Shown here: in pieces, positions 25,789-34,118 of the stretch
How the letters are laid out: every line of letters begins with the position of its first letter
Position numbering within the stretch: the stretch's first letter is position 1
Assembly: GCF_030268965.1 (NCBI RefSeq)
Contig: NZ_BSSE01000007.1
Span: 62,001 to 126,000, forward strand
DNA length: 64,000 nucleotides
Origin: Microtetraspora sp. NBRC 16547
Lineage (GTDB): Bacteria > Actinomycetota > Actinomycetes > Streptosporangiales > Streptosporangiaceae
Reading direction: 5' to 3'
Translations under genes and position numbers: made by a program
Notes under the pieces: model-generated
What the model saw: only the letters and a program-made list of their open reading frames with translations
The model's database searches: none
What the model was told of the DNA's origin: nothing

Positions 25789-26966
25789 CAGCCCAGCATC
25801 CTTTTCGCGACGGCGGTCTGGCGTGCGGCGATCCGGCTCGCCCACTCTTGTGGGCTCACTCGTTGCCGCTCGTAGTGGGGCAGCCGTTCCGGCAGCTCGT
25901 CGAACGGGAGCACCTCCACCTCGGGACCGTCGTCCGGTTTGAGCTCGCGTGCGAGCCGCTGCCAGCGAATCTGCAGATATCCGCGGCGGTGCCCGGTGCG
26001 CTCGATCCAGTTGGCCAGGCCGGGATCACGCTCGCTGACGATGTAACGGATCTTGCCGTCGGGATCGACGCGCGCTTGGTCGGCGGTGAGGCTGGTCTGG
26101 TGGTTGATGTAGTCGAGCGAGATGTACCACATGCTGCCGAGCTGAAAGCCCTGGTACGGCGCGTCCGAGCGGGCCGCCGCCGGGACCGTGATCACCATGA
26201 CCTGGTCGTCGTCGAGGTCGTAGTGGCCGACGGACGAGTACTGCGTCGCGAGGCCGCCGGGCGTGGGCCGCGGCTCCGTCATCGTGTTGACCGGCAGCGT
26301 GAGGTAGTGCCACTCCGGGAACGCGAGGAAGGTGCGCAGCCGCGAGACCAGCATCTTGCCGGCCACGTCATAGCGCCTGGCCATCCGCTCCGCCGGCACC
26401 GGCGGGGGAGCCGACCCGAGCGTGTCGGCGCGGTGGATGCGGATCTCCCCGGGCCGCTCGGTTTCCCAGTCGCTGAAGACCTCGCGTACGACCAGCATCG
26501 CCGCACCCGGCCCGAGCGTGAAGTGGTTCGGGCCCGCGTCCGGCCGCGCGGGCCCGAAGCGCAGCTCGTACGACCCGTCCGCGGCGATCTCGATGTCGCG
26601 GTCGTCGAACGCCGTGAGGCTGTCGGGCGACCGCGCCGGCGAGTAGTCGCCGTTGAGCACCTGGAAGCTCAGGTCGGCGGTGGTGCCACGGCGGCCCGTG
26701 ACGACGTACTCGGCGTCGTCGCGGATGTACGCGTGGAAGTAGAGCGTGTCGGGATTGTCGAGGCCGAGCTTGGTGTACGGCCCGGTAGAGGCCGCGAAGA
26801 ACGGGAAGTCGCGCTCGTAGGCCCAGACCATGTGCAGCGTGGCCTTGATGCTGCCGGCGAGGTAGTCCAGGCCCTCGGCCAGATCCTGATCGGTCCGCAC
26901 GTGCGGCGCCGAGCGGATGATCCGCTCGGCTTCGGCGATCGCCTCGGCGAATGACTGCGTGGCCAC
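25788..26966 (-). CDS. DUF1214-like protein
   Basis: 392 aa, soluble, no signal peptide. Features include GLDNPDTLYFHAYIRDDAEY, a YELRFGPARPDAG strand pair and LGPGAAMLVVREVFSDW, resembling DUF1214/DUF1254-type proteins that occur in mycobacterial lipid and steroid gene sets. The biochemical role is unknown. First gene of the SDR-sulfotransferase operon; GAGGGAG precedes the ATG. Its promoter region carries two dyads, one matching the KstR consensus. Confidence 0.7.
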   Translation of the reverse strand: MATQSFAEAIAEAERIIRSAPHVRTDQDLAEGLDYLAGSIKATLHMVWAYERDFPFFAASTGPYTKLGLDNPDTLYFHAYIRDDAEYVVTGRRGTTADLSFQVLNGDYSPARSPDSLTAFDDRDIEIAADGSYELRFGPARPDAGPNHFTLGPGAAMLVVREVFSDWETERPGEIRIHRADTLGSAPPPVPAERMARRYDVAGKMLVSRLRTFLAFPEWHYLTLPVNTMTEPRPTPGGLATQYSSVGHYDLDDDQVMVITVPAAARSDAPYQGFQLGSMWYISLDYINHQTSLTADQARVDPDGKIRYIVSERDPGLANWIERTGHRRGYLQIRWQRLARELKPDDGPEVEVLPFDELPERLPHYERQRVSPQEWASRIAARQTAVAKRMLG

Positions 26967-26984
26967 CGGACTCCCTCGGGTTGC

Positions 26985-27000
26985 GGTACAAGTATGTACC
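26985..27000. promoter_or_regulatory. Inverted repeat before the DUF1214-like gene
   Basis: GGTACA-AGTA-TGTACC, perfect 6-bp arms, 19-34 nt upstream of the ATG. It probably overlaps the promoter or leader and could be a second regulator site. Confidence 0.4.
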
Positions 27001-27027
27001 CAAGCGATAGGTTGTCTCCCAGGAGAG

Positions 27028-27041
27028 TAGAACTCGTTCTA
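27028..27041. promoter_or_regulatory. KstR-like TetR operator
   Basis: TAGAACTCGTTCTA is a perfect palindrome matching the KstR consensus TnnAACnnGTTnnA at every fixed position. It lies 62 nt upstream of the first gene of the DUF1214-SDR-sulfotransferase operon. KstR represses sterol catabolism genes in mycobacteria and rhodococci; binding here is inferred. Confidence 0.6.
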
Positions 27042-27113
27042 AGGGATGGTCAATGGCGATGCTCGTCGCGGCCGCCGCCGCCGTCACCGCCGAACTCGGC
27101 GGCGAGGCGCCGG

Positions 27114-27596
27114 TCAGGTCGCGGCCGGCGGCGCCCAGCGGTTCGCGGTGAACGTCAGGCTGGGCAGGTCGTCGAAAGACACGCTGTACTCGTACGTCCG
27201 CCGGTGTCCGGTGCGGCTGACCCGCCACCGCCCGTCGGCGCAGCGCCGGTAACTGTCCTCGTAGTAGGCGGCTCCGCGGATCAGCAGGCGGTACGCCATG
27301 ACGATGACGGTGTCCTCGAGACACCAGGTGCCCGTGGCGTGGTCGCCGTCGACCTCGATCTCGGGGTGGCTGACGAGATGCGCCGTGATCATCCCGGGCC
27401 CCAGGTTGGAGCGCATGTAGTCGACGATGGCGTCGCGCCCGACCAGGCGCAGCGGGTCGCGGAGCATGGGGGTGTCGTACTCCGCCACGGCGTCCTCGGT
27501 GAAGGCCTCGGCGAAGTCGTCCCAGAGCTTGAGGTCCAGGCAGCGCACGTAGCGGTATTTCGCCTGGCGGATCTCTTCCAGGGTGATCAGATCCAT
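27114..27596 (-). CDS. SnoaL/NTF2-like protein
   Basis: 160 aa alpha+beta barrel of the SnoaL_4 type. Start MDLITLEEIRQAKYRYVRCL followed by DFAEAFTEDAVAEYD and GRDAIVDYMRSN, then the sheet TAHLVSHPEIEVDGDHATGTW and YYEDSYRRCADGRWRVSRTGH. Such folds act as isomerases, dehydratases or hydrolases on polyketide and steroid-like ligands. ATG 27596 preferred over 27608 or 27638 on homologue shape; no strong ribosome binding site distinguishes them. It has its own KstR-like palindrome upstream. Confidence 0.8.
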   Translation of the reverse strand: MDLITLEEIRQAKYRYVRCLDLKLWDDFAEAFTEDAVAEYDTPMLRDPLRLVGRDAIVDYMRSNLGPGMITAHLVSHPEIEVDGDHATGTWCLEDTVIVMAYRLLIRGAAYYEDSYRRCADGRWRVSRTGHRRTYEYSVSFDDLPSLTFTANRWAPPAAT

Positions 27597-27630
27597 GCGC
27601 CCCAGCATGCTCGCCCGCCGTACAGTTGGC

Positions 27631-27644
27631 AAGAACATGTTCTA
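27631..27644. promoter_or_regulatory. Second KstR-like operator
   Basis: AAGAACATGTTCTA contains the perfect 12-bp palindrome AGAACATGTTCT and matches TnnAACnnGTTnnA except for the first T. It lies about 35 nt upstream of the SnoaL-like start, where a TetR repressor would block transcription. Confidence 0.55.
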
Positions 27645-27675
27645 TTTTCGCGGGCCGCTGACGGAGAACTCGCCG

Positions 27676-28278
27676 TCAGTCGTCGACGCCGCGGGCGGCG
27701 AGCGCCTCGCCGAGGTTGTCCGCGTACCGCAGGGTGCGCACCAGGAGGGGGACGGCGAACGCGGTGAGACCACCCGTGACCCCGCGGGCGCGCTGGGCCT
27801 CCCGGACCTCTTGCGTCAGCGCCGCCACGACGGGGACGGCCCGGATCGCGAGGGCGAGGACGAGCGCGACCCGTGCCCCGTCCACGCCCACGAAGCGCAG
27901 CGGCCGGCACCCTCGCTCGATCACGTCCAGCAGGTCGGCGCTGCGCGTGGTGAGGGTGACCAGACCGGCGAGGGAAACGGAGAGGACGAGCTGCCCGGCG
28001 ACGACGAGAGCGCGGTCGACTCCCGCGCCGAACATCTGGAACCCGCCCACGAGCAGGGCGATCAGCAGGATGGGCCGTGTCTGCGCCCAGGCGACCCGGA
28101 ACGGGACCCGTGCGAACGCGTACAGACCGGCGACCACGGCGAGGGCGGCTCCGACACTCCACGGTCCGGGCAGCAGCACCGCGCCCGCCTCGGCCAGCGT
28201 CAGGCCGAGGAGCTTGGCTCCGGCGGGGGCCCGGTGCAGTGGGGAGTCACCCGGAAGGTAGACGCCGAGGGCGCTCAT
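27676..28278 (-). CDS. bioN: Energy-coupling factor transporter transmembrane protein (BioN/EcfT)
   Basis: 200 aa, the T component linking the ATPase to the substrate-binding S component. Four to five membrane helices (for example LLGLTLAEAGAVLLPG, ILLIALLVGGF, ALVLALAIRAVPVV) and the EcfT C-terminal coupling motif near EALAARGVDD. Start ATG 28278 overlaps the bioM stop by ATGA. Its place behind bioY and bioM identifies it as part of a dedicated biotin-type ECF transporter. Confidence 0.88.
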   Translation of the reverse strand: MSALGVYLPGDSPLHRAPAGAKLLGLTLAEAGAVLLPGPWSVGAALAVVAGLYAFARVPFRVAWAQTRPILLIALLVGGFQMFGAGVDRALVVAGQLVLSVSLAGLVTLTTRSADLLDVIERGCRPLRFVGVDGARVALVLALAIRAVPVVAALTQEVREAQRARGVTGGLTAFAVPLLVRTLRYADNLGEALAARGVDD

Positions 28279-28949
28279 CGCATGAGCCGCCGGTAGTGGT
28301 CGATCGCCGTGGACGGCGCGGCGTCGCAGACCACCCGCCCCTGGTCGAAGACGAGCACCCGGTCGAAGCCGTCCAGCAGGTGGAGGTGGTGGGTGACGAG
28401 CACGACGCGCTGCGGCAGGGAGGCCAGCAGCTCGCTGACCATTGACGCGTTCCGCAGATCCAGCAGCGTCGTCGGCTCGTCGCAGACGAGGATCGACGGC
28501 TCCATGATGAGGATGGCCGCCAGGGCGAGCAGTTGCTTCTGCCCGCCGGACAGCAGGTGCGCCGAAGCGTCCGCGAAGTCGCTCAGGTCGAACCGCCGCA
28601 GCGTGTCCGTCACCTTGGCGGCGATCTCCGCGCGCGACAGCCCCGACCGGCGCAGGGAGAAGGCCACGTCCTCGGCCACCGTGGGCAGGACGATCTGGGC
28701 GTCCGGGTTGGTGAAGCAGAAGCCGACCCGGCGCCGGATCTCGCGGCCCTTGGTCCGGGTGTCGAGCCCGTCGACGGTGACCCTGCCGGTGGTGGGCACC
28801 ACGAGCCCGTTGAGCAGGCGCGCGAACGTCGACTTGCCCGAGCCGTTGGCTCCGATCACGCCGACCCTCGCCTCGGTCAGCCGCAGCGAGACGTCGCGGA
28901 GCACCGTCCGATCGCCGTACGCGTGACCGACGTCGTCGAGTCTGATCAT
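28275..28949 (-). CDS. bioM: ECF transporter ATPase (BioM/EcfA)
   Basis: 224 aa ABC ATPase. Walker A GANGSGKST (about 33-41), Q-loop region FCFTNPDAQIVLPTVAEDVAF with the FxNPDxQ form typical of EcfA proteins, signature LLSGGQKQLLALA, Walker B ILVCDEPTTLLD and switch His VLVTHHLHLL. It powers uptake with BioN and BioY. ATGA overlaps on both sides (thiolase upstream, bioN downstream) show tight coupling. Confidence 0.93.
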   Translation of the reverse strand: MIRLDDVGHAYGDRTVLRDVSLRLTEARVGVIGANGSGKSTFARLLNGLVVPTTGRVTVDGLDTRTKGREIRRRVGFCFTNPDAQIVLPTVAEDVAFSLRRSGLSRAEIAAKVTDTLRRFDLSDFADASAHLLSGGQKQLLALAAILIMEPSILVCDEPTTLLDLRNASMVSELLASLPQRVVLVTHHLHLLDGFDRVLVFDQGRVVCDAAPSTAIDHYRRLMR

Positions 28950-30091
28950 GCGACCCGCTCCACCAGGAGGGCCACGCCCATGCCGCCGCCGACGGCGATG
29001 GCGGCCAGCCCGGGGCCGGCCTCGCCGTGGACGACCATCTGGCTGAACAGGCGGACCGCGAGCACGGCACCCGACGCGCCCCAGGGGTGCCCCAGCGCCA
29101 GCGCCCCGCCGTCGCGGCACACCCGGTCGGGGTCGAGGCCGAGCGCGTCGTAGCAGGCCAGCACCTGACCGGCGAAGGCCTCGTTGACCTCGATGACCCC
29201 GAGATCGTCCACGCTCAGCCCGCTCCGGCCGAGCAGCCGGCGCACCGCCGGGACCGGCCCGAGCCCGGGGAGGAGGGGACTCACCCCCGCCGTCTCCCAG
29301 CCCAGGATGGCGAGTCCCGGCCAGCCGAACCTGGCACGAACCCGTTCCGGCACGATCACGACGGCGGCCGCTCCGTCGTTCACGCCGCTGGAGTTTCCCG
29401 CGGTGACAGTGCCGTCCGCCGCGAACGCCGGACGCAGCCGGGCCAGGCGCTCCACGGTGATCCCGCGGCGTACCCGCTCGTCCCGTTCGAGACCCGCCAC
29501 GGGCACGAGCTCCGCGGCGAAGCGGCCGGCGTCCTGCGCCGCCGCCGCGCGGGCGTGACTGCGGGCGGCGTAGGCGTCCTGGCGCGCCCGGCCGATGCCG
29601 GCCCGGCGGGCGACCTCCTCGGCGGCCAGCCCCATCTCGGGGTCGCCGACCTCGGGCGGCGCGAACGGCGCCCGCGAGTAACGCCGCGGCGCCTCGCCGT
29701 CCGCCGAAGGGGGCCAGTGCCGCCACGGCGCGGTGCTCGCGCTCTCGACGCCACCGGCGATGTAGACGTCTCCCTGTCCGGCGCGGACGAAGGACGCGGC
29801 GACCGTGATGGCGGTCAGGCCGCTTCCGCACTGCCGGTCCACGGTGAGTCCCGCCACCGTGTCGGGGAGTCCGGCGGCCAGGGCGGACACCCGGGCGACG
29901 TTGCCTCCGGGGCCCATGCAGTTACCGAGCACGACGTCGGCCACCTGGCCGGGATCGAGGTCGAGGTCGCCGAGGACCGACCGCAGCACCGGCGCGGCCA
30001 ACCGCTCGACGGTCACCTCGCGCAGGGCGTGCCCGGCGCTGCCGATCGGGGTGCGCCGGGCCGCGACGATGACGGGTGTCAGGGGATCCAT
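28946..30091 (-). CDS. Thiolase-family protein lacking the second catalytic Cys
   Basis: 381 aa, thiolase fold. The nucleophile is present (C88 in VDRQCGSGLTAI), as are NEAFAGQ and GGALALGHPWGASGA. The C-terminal CxG acid/base motif, normally CIGGGMG, reads AVGGGMG, putting Ala366 where the proton-shuttling Cys belongs. Claisen condensation or cleavage may be impaired or altered. It lies between an acyl-CoA ligase (8-nt gap) and bioM (ATGA overlap). The same bioY-ligase-thiolase grouping occurs in the Bacillus yhfU-yhfT-yhfS operon as I recall it, where the ligase and thiolase also have no firm role. A link to a biotin precursor is inferred. Confidence 0.85.
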   Translation of the reverse strand: MDPLTPVIVAARRTPIGSAGHALREVTVERLAAPVLRSVLGDLDLDPGQVADVVLGNCMGPGGNVARVSALAAGLPDTVAGLTVDRQCGSGLTAITVAASFVRAGQGDVYIAGGVESASTAPWRHWPPSADGEAPRRYSRAPFAPPEVGDPEMGLAAEEVARRAGIGRARQDAYAARSHARAAAAQDAGRFAAELVPVAGLERDERVRRGITVERLARLRPAFAADGTVTAGNSSGVNDGAAAVVIVPERVRARFGWPGLAILGWETAGVSPLLPGLGPVPAVRRLLGRSGLSVDDLGVIEVNEAFAGQVLACYDALGLDPDRVCRDGGALALGHPWGASGAVLAVRLFSQMVVHGEAGPGLAAIAVGGGMGVALLVERVA

Positions 30092-30099
30092 GATGGTCT

Positions 30100-31155
30100 T
30101 CAGGAGAGCGTCCGCGCGCCGAGGGTGCCGTCGGCCAGGCCCTGCCGTACCCGCCCGCGGGCGGGCTTGCCGGCCGGGGTGAGGGGCATCTGGTTCACGC
30201 TGTACCAGCGGCGGGGGCGGTGCGCCGGCGCGAGCCGGGCGGCGGCGTGCTGACGCAGGATCGATCCGGTCGGGGGGAGCTCCGCGTCCGGGACGATGAC
30301 GGCGGTGACGACCTGGCCGAGCGAATGGTGCGGCATGCCGACCACCACGACGCCCGCCACCCCGGGCGCGTCGCCGATCACCCGCTCGACGTCGCCGGGC
30401 AGGACGGACGCGCCGCCGGTCAGCACCAGGTCGTCGCCGCGGCCGAGCACGGTCAGGCCCTCGGCGTCGCTCCAGACGCCGCGGTCGCCGACGCTGGCCC
30501 AGCCCTCCTTGTCCCGCAGCAGCGGGCCGGCCGTCGGCCCGTCGTAACCGTCGGACAGGAACGGGCTCCGCACCCAGATGACCTCGTCCCTCAGCGCGAT
30601 CTCGGCGCCGGGATACGCGCGCATCGCCGCGTCCGGGTGGCGGATCGCGACGAACGACAACTCCGCCGCGCCGTAGTAGTCCACCACCCGTATGCCCGCC
30701 GCCGCCGCGCGCTCGCGCGTGGCCCGCGGGAGGTCCGCCCCGCCGCAGACCACTGTGCGCAGGGGTACGCCGGGTGGGAGGCGGTCCAGCAGCGCGGTGA
30801 GCATCGGGGGAGTCACGTGGGCAATTGTGCACTCCTCGGCCGCGGCGGCCGCCTCCCGGGGGTGCCAGCGGGGCAGGGCCAGGACGGCGGCTCCGGCCGC
30901 CGCCGTGTGCGCGGCCCCGAACGCGAACAGCGAGGAGGACAGCGGCGCCGGGATCAGCACGCGGTCCTGGGGCCGGATCCCGATGATCTCCGAGAAGGAG
31001 TCGAAGCTGTCCACCCACGAGTCGACGGTGCGTACCACGGCGCGCGGAACGTCGGTGCTCCCCGATGTGCGCAGGACCAGGCACTCGCGCCCGTCGCGGA
31101 CCCGCAGCAGGCCCGCCTCGGCGAGAACCGCCAGCGCGCGGTCGCGCGGGGTCAT
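30100..31155 (-). CDS. Short acyl-CoA ligase/AMP-dependent synthetase
   Basis: 351 aa, shorter than the usual 500 or more because the N-terminal subdomain is reduced. ANL motifs: LRTSGSTDVPRAV (P-loop, final Lys replaced by Arg), YYGAAELSF, GDRGVW, and MPLTPAGKPARG with the C-terminal catalytic Lys. It activates a carboxylate as acyl-adenylate or acyl-CoA. Start overlaps the bioY stop (ATGA). Its location within a biotin transporter operon suggests a pimelate-like or fatty-acid precursor substrate, an inference. Confidence 0.85.
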   Translation of the reverse strand: MTPRDRALAVLAEAGLLRVRDGRECLVLRTSGSTDVPRAVVRTVDSWVDSFDSFSEIIGIRPQDRVLIPAPLSSSLFAFGAAHTAAAGAAVLALPRWHPREAAAAAEECTIAHVTPPMLTALLDRLPPGVPLRTVVCGGADLPRATRERAAAAGIRVVDYYGAAELSFVAIRHPDAAMRAYPGAEIALRDEVIWVRSPFLSDGYDGPTAGPLLRDKEGWASVGDRGVWSDAEGLTVLGRGDDLVLTGGASVLPGDVERVIGDAPGVAGVVVVGMPHHSLGQVVTAVIVPDAELPPTGSILRQHAAARLAPAHRPRRWYSVNQMPLTPAGKPARGRVRQGLADGTLGARTLS

Positions 31156-31781
31156 GTCCGATCCGATCCGGTACGGCCCGGCCCGGCCGGCGTGGGAAGG
31201 GCGCGCCGCACGCCGCGGGTCACCAGGGTGGAGACGACGGCCTTGGTCAGGTCGCCCGGCAGATAGACCGCGGCGGCGATGAGGGTGCCGACGAACGTCG
31301 AGGTGGAGATCCGCCACGACTGGACCGGGATGCCGAGGGCGTAGACCACGAGAACGCCGCCGACGACGTTGGCCAGCAACCCCACGGGTATCGAGTAGCG
31401 CCGCGACCGCTCGACGATCCAGCCGGTGACGAAGGCGCCGAGCGGCCAGCCGACGAGGTAGCCGGCGCTCGGTCCCGCGAACACCCCGAGGCCGCCGCGG
31501 CCGCCGGACAGCAACGGGAGGCCGATGGCCACCAGGGCGAGGAACACCAGGCAGGCGAGGAAGCCGCGGCGGGCGCCGAGGACGGACCCGGCGAGCATGA
31601 CGCCGAGCGTCTGCAGGGTGATGGGCACGCTGCCGCCGAAGAGGTAGACCGGCGGGGCGAGGCCCAGAGCGGCGATGAGGCCGGCGAATACGGCGATCAG
31701 CGCCAGGTCCCGGGCGGGCAGGCGACGGCCGGACGGGGTCTGTGGGGAGTCGGCGTGGTTGTCGGACTGGTCAGGTCGCAA
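31152..31781 (-). CDS. bioY: Biotin transporter substrate-binding component BioY
   Basis: 209 aa S component of the ECF family. Six membrane segments; BioY-like features include YLFGGSVPITLQTLGVMLAG, LGARRGFLACLVFLALVAIGLP, GPSAGYLVGWPLGAFV and YLPGDLTKAVV. TTG start at 31781 supported by AAAGGA about 8 nt upstream; no ATG or GTG lies suitably placed. First gene of the bioY-ligase-thiolase-bioM-bioN operon. I found no TetR-type BioQ palindrome or other biotin operator in the 186-bp upstream gap. Confidence 0.9.
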   Translation of the reverse strand: MRPDQSDNHADSPQTPSGRRLPARDLALIAVFAGLIAALGLAPPVYLFGGSVPITLQTLGVMLAGSVLGARRGFLACLVFLALVAIGLPLLSGGRGGLGVFAGPSAGYLVGWPLGAFVTGWIVERSRRYSIPVGLLANVVGGVLVVYALGIPVQSWRISTSTFVGTLIAAAVYLPGDLTKAVVSTLVTRGVRRALPTPAGPGRTGSDRT

Positions 31782-31967
31782 GGGAGATCCTTTCCCGGTT
31801 CGGCGCGGAGCGACGTGGGCCCGGCCTCCGGGTCCCGGCGTGCGGCCCTGGGGGCAAGATTATGGGCCACGACGAAACGGCGCCCCGCGCTGGGGTGCCT
31901 TTTCTCCCAGCAGGACCGCTTCCGTCAGAGCGGCTCAGGCGAGTGCGGGTGCTGTGGGAGAGCGTCT

Positions 31968-33293
31968 CTAGTCCGGGTAAGGCAGGCAGCAGCGGACTCC
32001 GACGGCGAGCGTCGCCACGATCGCGATCTCGGCCCAGACCAGCCCGCCGCTCAGGTACAGGCCGCCGAAGACGGCGACCGCGGTGACCTGGGCGAGCATC
32101 GGCCCGGTCGAGTTGAGCGCGGTCAGCGCCGAGGCGCCCTCGGGACCGACACGGCGGGTCAGCCTCGCGATCAGCGGGGTGTAGCCCGCCGCGTGCCCCG
32201 CCGAGGCGACCAGCAACACCGGCGCCGACCACGCGCCCAGCCAGCCGCCTCCCGCCGCCAGCAGCGCGACGGCCGCGGCGAAGACGGCGGTGCCGACGGC
32301 GGGCAGGTGGCGTCCCGGCAACCGGTGGGCGAGCAGGCTGGTGCCGCCGAACCCGACGGCGTACGGCAGGAAGGCCAGCCCCGCCCCGAGCGGTCCCACC
32401 CCCAGCTCTCCCTGCAGGTGGAGGGTGAGCGAGAAGATCAGGCCCGCGTACGCGGCCGCCACCAGGCAGCAGTTCACCAGCCCCGGCACGATCCCCGCGC
32501 GCAGGACGAGGCGCAGGTCGAGCAGGGGAGCGGCGGCCCCGCTCTCGTGGCGGGCGAAGGCGACCAGCAGCCCGGCCCCGGTCAGGAGGGCCGGCCACGT
32601 CCAGGCCGGCCAGCCGTACTGCCTGCCGAGCATCAGCGGGACGGTGAGGGCGAGCATGGCCGCGGTGAGCAGCGCGACACCCGCGGGGTCCAGCCGCACC
32701 GACCGGTCGCCCTCGTCGGCGGGCAACGTCCGCCGGCCGGAGGCGAACACGAACAGGCCGATGGGCAGGTTGATCAGGAACACGGCTCGCCACCCCAGGC
32801 CGGGCAGATCGGCGCCCGCCAGCAGGCCTCCGAAGAGCTGGCCGACCGCGACGCACAGGCCGAGCACCATCGAGTACAGCCCGACGGCCCGTTCGCGCGC
32901 CCGCCCGGCGAACCGCAGCTGGATCAGCGAGAACACCTGCGGGATGAGCAGCGCGCCCGCGACCGCCTGCGCGACCCGCGCCGCGACCAGGACGGCGACC
33001 GACGGCGCGAGCCCGCACAGCGCGGAGGCCGCGGTGAAGAGGGCGACGCCGGAGAGGAAGGCCCTGCGATGGCCAATCATGTCGCCGAGCCGGGCGCCGG
33101 TGACGATCAGGACGCCCAGCGTCAGCCCGTATCCGGTGGCGATCAGCTGCACGGTCGCGCCGTCGGCGCCGTAGGCGCGCTGGATGGAGGGGAGCACGAC
33201 CGTGACGACGTTGGCGTCCAGGGACGCCATGGCCTGCCCGGCGAGGAGGATCGGCAGAACGGTCCGTTGGGCGGTTCTCATGGCGGCCACCAT
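31968..33293 (-). CDS. MFS transporter, DHA2-type drug exporter
   Basis: About 441 aa with 12-14 membrane helices. The N-terminal region has the DHA2 pattern SLDANVVTVVLPSIQRAYG and motif A GARLGDMIGHRR; motif C-like LGLCVAVGQLFGGLLAG follows. Proton-driven export of small lipophilic compounds is the family role. Start ATG 33293 (MVAAMRTAQ), with 33281 as alternative. Divergent from an AraC regulator 46 nt away, which likely controls it. Confidence 0.88.
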   Translation of the reverse strand: MVAAMRTAQRTVLPILLAGQAMASLDANVVTVVLPSIQRAYGADGATVQLIATGYGLTLGVLIVTGARLGDMIGHRRAFLSGVALFTAASALCGLAPSVAVLVAARVAQAVAGALLIPQVFSLIQLRFAGRARERAVGLYSMVLGLCVAVGQLFGGLLAGADLPGLGWRAVFLINLPIGLFVFASGRRTLPADEGDRSVRLDPAGVALLTAAMLALTVPLMLGRQYGWPAWTWPALLTGAGLLVAFARHESGAAAPLLDLRLVLRAGIVPGLVNCCLVAAAYAGLIFSLTLHLQGELGVGPLGAGLAFLPYAVGFGGTSLLAHRLPGRHLPAVGTAVFAAAVALLAAGGGWLGAWSAPVLLVASAGHAAGYTPLIARLTRRVGPEGASALTALNSTGPMLAQVTAVAVFGGLYLSGGLVWAEIAIVATLAVGVRCCLPYPD

Positions 33294-33339
33294 CCCCCGC
33301 CGGGATCCGGGCCGTCTTGAACGAATATGATCCCCGGCC

Positions 33340-34107
33340 GTGGAGTTCGCCGTACGCGTGGTCACCTGCGCCGACACGGGCCCCGGGTGGTCGCCGCCCC
33401 GGCCGATCGACGTCCACCAGATCGTCTTCGTCAGGAGCGGCGGCTTCCGCGTGCACAGCGACGGCGAGCGGCTGACCGCCGACCCCAGCCTGGGCTACCT
33501 GCTGATCCCCGGCCGCGACCACCGCGTCTCCCACCCGATGGGGGGAGACGTCTGCACCACGATCGCCGTCGGCGAGCGGCTGTGGCACGAGGTCACTGGC
33601 GGCCGGCCGGTGCGCGCGGGCGTCCCCGTGGACGGCCGCCTGGAACTGGCCCACCGGCTGCTGTTATGCGGCGCCGACCCCGAGCCGCTGGTGCTGCGCG
33701 CGCTTGAGATCGTCGCCGCCGTGCCCGCCGTCCAGGGGCGGCCGGAGCTGGCCGCGCTGGCACGCGAGGCGGTGCTGTCCGGCGACCCCGAGGCCGCCGA
33801 CCAGGTACGGCTGGCGCGTGCGCTCGGCGTCTCTCCCGGCCACCTCAGCCGCACCTTCCGCTTCCACTGCGGCATGACGTTCAGCCGCTACCGCAACCGG
33901 GTGCGGGTGAGCAGGGCGCTGGCCGGGATAGAGGAGGGCGAGACCGACCTGGCCCGGCTGGCGGCCGAACTCGGTTTCGCCGACCAGGCTCACATGGCCA
34001 GGACGGTGCGCCGGGAGACGGGCTGCCCGCCGGGCCGCGTACGGGCCCTGTTCGCAGCCGCCGGCATGGGAGGCGCCGCGAGAGCGAGCGTGCCGTTCGG
34101 CTTCTGA
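33340..34107 (+). CDS. AraC-family transcriptional regulator
   Basis: 255 aa. N-terminal cupin-like sensing region (YLLIPGRDHRVSHPMGGD) and C-terminal double helix-turn-helix: LARALGVSPGHLSRTFRFHCGMTFSRYRNRVRVSRAL and LARLAAELGFADQAHMARTVRRETGCPPGRVR. GTG start. Divergent from the MFS exporter with a 46-bp promoter gap, so the pair is probably a regulator-exporter unit. Confidence 0.9.
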   Translation: MEFAVRVVTCADTGPGWSPPRPIDVHQIVFVRSGGFRVHSDGERLTADPSLGYLLIPGRDHRVSHPMGGDVCTTIAVGERLWHEVTGGRPVRAGVPVDGRLELAHRLLLCGADPEPLVLRALEIVAAVPAVQGRPELAALAREAVLSGDPEAADQVRLARALGVSPGHLSRTFRFHCGMTFSRYRNRVRVSRALAGIEEGETDLARLAAELGFADQAHMARTVRRETGCPPGRVRALFAAAGMGGAARASVPFGF

Positions 34108-34118
34108 CCCCTGGCCCG

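Noticed and set aside
28275-31084. Long minus-strand frames of 464, 518 and 712 codons spanning the biotin operon
   Set aside because: They contain the real bioN, bioM and thiolase only in their C-terminal parts; the upstream parts are out-of-frame readings of neighbouring genes, and the ATGA overlaps fix the true starts.
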